This document shows positions 11,797 to 13,362 of a stretch of 13,362 bases of DNA, in pieces. The notes under the pieces were generated by a model. The model searched no databases. It was given only the letters and a program-made list of their open reading frames with translations, and was not told the DNA's origin. The stretch comes from DASXMX01 sp036794395 (GTDB taxonomy: Bacteria > Planctomycetota > Phycisphaerae > Tepidisphaerales > Tepidisphaeraceae), in NCBI GenBank assembly GCA_036794395.1, contig DAIRGS010000192.1:1-13362 (forward strand). Reading direction: 5' to 3'. How positions within the stretch are numbered: the first letter of the stretch is position 1; every line of letters starts with the position of its first letter. The translations under genes were made by a program, and so were the position numbers.

Positions 11797-12642
11797 ATGG
11801 GGACATTGCAATCCTATTGGCGGGCATTGAAGCCGGTGACGCTGACAGTCATGTGCGGGCTGTTTGCCGTGGCGGCGCGCCCCGCGAATGCCGCGGTCAC
11901 GATCGCGCCGTTTGGTTCGGCGGCGTTTCAGGCCGCCCCGACGTGGCAACCGACCGACTTTCATTTCTTCGCCGGGGTCATTGGCGACAATTCCAACAAC
12001 TTTGCCAACTTTATCCAAACTCAGCAGACGCTCTTTCCCGCACCGGGTTACGGGTTCGACGGGACCAACGGCATCATTCCTGGAACAACCCCAGTGGCCG
12101 GCCCCTACACCAACAAGATGTCGCTCGCGCTGGCCGCTCATGGGATTGCCGACCAGACGAGCTTCACTCTTGCTCAATACACGCTTCCGTTTGCCGTTTA
12201 CCTGGCCTGGATCGATGTGCCGACCGCCGCGGCGCCCATTGGTTCCTCGCCGGATTTCGCCTCCGGCCCGATCATCTCCAATTCAATCGCTCCGATCGTC
12301 TTCGGTGGGACGACCGACCGAAACGGCGTCTTGTTCGATCCCAACTGGACCGGCCAGATCAACCCGACCACCTCGCTGGGCCTGGCCAACCCCGGACAGG
12401 GATACAGCCACCTACCGGTCTTCACCGCCGAGACGTTCGACTTCGGCTCCGGACCTTCGGCTGACGGTTCCTACGTCCACCACTTCACCCAGACCGACGC
12501 CCAGGGCAACGGCTGGAGCATCACCGCGCCTTACACCGTGGTGCCCGAGCCGGGGGTGTTTGCGATGATTCTGCCGGCCTCGCTCATGCTGCTGGGGCGT
12601 CGGCGTCTGGAACTGATTCCTGGCCTGCGTCCCACGCTGTAG
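11797..12642 (+). CDS. PEP-CTERM sorting domain protein
   Basis: An exported protein of 281 residues. It begins with a signal peptide (basic WRALK, then VTLTVMCGLFAVAARPANAA, likely cleaved after about residue 33). The mature region (34-245) is rich in Asn, Thr, Gly, Phe and Pro with no recognised domain and no enzymatic motif. The C-terminus carries a PEP-CTERM signal: VPEPG (249-253), a hydrophobic helix FAMILPASLMLLG and the basic stop RRR (268-270). An unusually long 11-residue tail, LELIPGLRPTL, follows the arginines. PEP-CTERM proteins are sorted by exosortase, usually with exopolysaccharide export; no exosortase gene is in the window. Start choice: ATG 11797 has AGGAG 6 nt upstream and begins the signal peptide, whereas the frame is open 58 codons further up through the leader. 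Confidence 0.9.
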   Translation: MGTLQSYWRALKPVTLTVMCGLFAVAARPANAAVTIAPFGSAAFQAAPTWQPTDFHFFAGVIGDNSNNFANFIQTQQTLFPAPGYGFDGTNGIIPGTTPVAGPYTNKMSLALAAHGIADQTSFTLAQYTLPFAVYLAWIDVPTAAAPIGSSPDFASGPIISNSIAPIVFGGTTDRNGVLFDPNWTGQINPTTSLGLANPGQGYSHLPVFTAETFDFGSGPSADGSYVHHFTQTDAQGNGWSITAPYTVVPEPGVFAMILPASLMLLGRRRLELIPGLRPTL

Positions 12643-12662
12643 AGCGCGGCGCAATCGTCCGA

Positions 12663-12680
12663 GCGTGCCGGGTGGCACGC
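12663..12680 (+). terminator. Stem-loop after the PEP-CTERM gene
   Basis: GCGTGCC (12663-12669) and GGCACGC (12674-12680) form a perfect 7-bp stem with a GGGT loop, 20 bp after the stop codon. No T tract follows directly, so it is a weak or Rho-assisted terminator at best. Confidence 0.4.
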
Positions 12681-12706
12681 CGGCGCGTCCCGCGCACCCA
12701 TCTCTA

Positions 12707-12721
12707 TTTCGAGATACGAAA
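12707..12721 (+). promoter_or_regulatory. Small dyad directly before the Calx-beta gene start
   Basis: TTTCG (12707-12711) and CGAAA (12717-12721) are perfect inverted repeats with a 5-nt spacer, ending one base before the ATG at 12723. No ribosome binding site is present there, so the dyad occupies the position where one is expected. Chance occurrence is possible because the arms are short. Confidence 0.3.
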
Positions 12722-12722
12722 C

Positions 12723-13362
12723 ATGCACACCAACGCCTCATTTCGACGTGCTACTTCGCTCAACGAAACCCGTATCAGCGGTCGCAAGACGCTCGCTGGG
12801 TCCCGGCGAAGTCGCCGGACGTTTGCGACGGCCATCGCGCCGGCGATCGAAGCGCTCGAGTCGCGCCGCCTGCTGAGCGGCACGCTGCCCACGATGACGC
12901 TCGAGGTAATCGACAGCCAGGCAAACGAGGCCGGCACCGATGACGCCATCGTCCGGTTCACCCGCACCGGCGGGGACATAACGCAGCCAATCCACGCGGC
13001 CTTCGACGTTTTTTCCGGGGGGACGGCCACCTACCTCGTGGACTACTTCTTCGCCAACGAGTCTAGTTTTTCGTTCGGGATCGCTGCCGGGCAAAGCAGC
13101 GCGGACCTGATCGTCCGCGGCAAGCCTGACAACCTGGTCGAGGGGGACGAGACCGTCCACTTCCAACTGGCTGCCAACTCGGCGGCCTACGTAGTCGGCT
13201 CGCCCAACTCCGGCGACGTCACGATTCTCGACGGCCCGCCGGCGCCGACGGTAACGCTCTCTGTCATCGACGGCCTGGCAAACGAGGCCGGCACGGATGA
13301 CGCCATCGTCCGCTTCACCCGCACCGGCGGCGACCCGACGGCGCCCGTTAACGGGCAATACG
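12723..13362 (+). CDS. LEPR-XLL protein with Calx-beta repeats (5' part, runs off the window)
   Basis: The frame is open from the ATG at 12723 to the last base, giving 213 residues of an incomplete protein. The N-terminus is long and basic (RRSRRTF) and leads to IEALESRRLLSG (42-53), a LEPR-XLL-type signature like that of the propeller protein. A Calx-beta repeat follows at about 57-174. It has NEAGTDDAIVRFTRTGGD, then SGGTATYLVDY, a loop ending in GQSSADLIV, VEGDETVHFQLA with the acidic residues typical of calcium-binding members, and YVVGSPNSGDVTILDG. A second repeat starts at about 176 with nearly the same sequence and is cut by the window end. Such proteins are large, secreted and often mediate adhesion or calcium-dependent structure. 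No ribosome binding site precedes the ATG, and no alternative start exists before the signature. Confidence 0.85.
   Translation, partial: MHTNASFRRATSLNETRISGRKTLAGSRRSRRTFATAIAPAIEALESRRLLSGTLPTMTLEVIDSQANEAGTDDAIVRFTRTGGDITQPIHAAFDVFSGGTATYLVDYFFANESSFSFGIAAGQSSADLIVRGKPDNLVEGDETVHFQLAANSAAYVVGSPNSGDVTILDGPPAPTVTLSVIDGLANEAGTDDAIVRFTRTGGDPTAPVNGQY
12909..12977 (+). repeat. Long direct repeat within the Calx-beta gene (pairs with 13266-13334)
   Basis: The 69 bp here and those at 13266-13334 agree at 64 positions by my count, with a period of 357 bp (119 codons). They encode the opening of successive Calx-beta units. High identity at the DNA level indicates recent duplication or gene conversion. 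Confidence 0.8.

Overview
The window reads as planctomycete chromosomal DNA, most likely from the Phycisphaerae side of the phylum. The evidence is the gene content: a short ECF sigma factor directly upstream of a giant Hanks-type kinase with a TPR tail, two proteins with LEPR-XLL-type N-termini (LEGRTLLS and LESRRLLSG), a PEP-CTERM exported protein, and a membrane-tethered helix-turn-helix protein carrying the peptide GSGLLDLSRERDDTSLG. Coding DNA is GC-rich; several intergenic stretches are visibly richer in AT. The assignment rests on family resemblance, since no rRNA or other marker gene is present.

Layout. Positions 1-588 hold no convincing gene but do hold short repeats and a very good intrinsic terminator. 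Positions 589-2100 are a two-gene minus-strand operon (a small membrane-anchored protein, then the HTH/membrane protein), with a clear -10/-35 promoter and a 10-bp stem-loop at the predicted 5' end of the mRNA. Divergent from it is a YkuE-type metallophosphoesterase (2333-3190). Positions 3191-3791 are a lower-GC stretch without a convincing gene; they carry a decamer repeat and a sequence that matches the 3' half of a CAU-anticodon tRNA base for base in layout, probably an attachment-site scar or a decayed tRNA.

Positions 3792-8829 are the signalling core: the ECF sigma factor and, 22 bp later, a 1473-residue kinase with one membrane span and about 16 TPR units. The expected logic, inferred from known planctomycete sigma/kinase pairs, is that the extracytoplasmic TPR region senses a partner and the cytoplasmic kinase adjusts the sigma factor or its targets.

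From 8983 to the window end there is a surface-protein neighbourhood: a LEPR-XLL seven-bladed propeller, a 150-bp terminal-inverted-repeat element, a LuxR-type regulator, a PEP-CTERM protein, and the start of a LEPR-XLL Calx-beta protein that runs off the end. The most interesting unexplained signal is a conserved leader of about 40 bp placed at the same distance before the propeller gene and the PEP-CTERM gene but not before the regulator between them. It suggests co-regulation of exported proteins. No complete defence system, CRISPR array, integrase or transposase was found.
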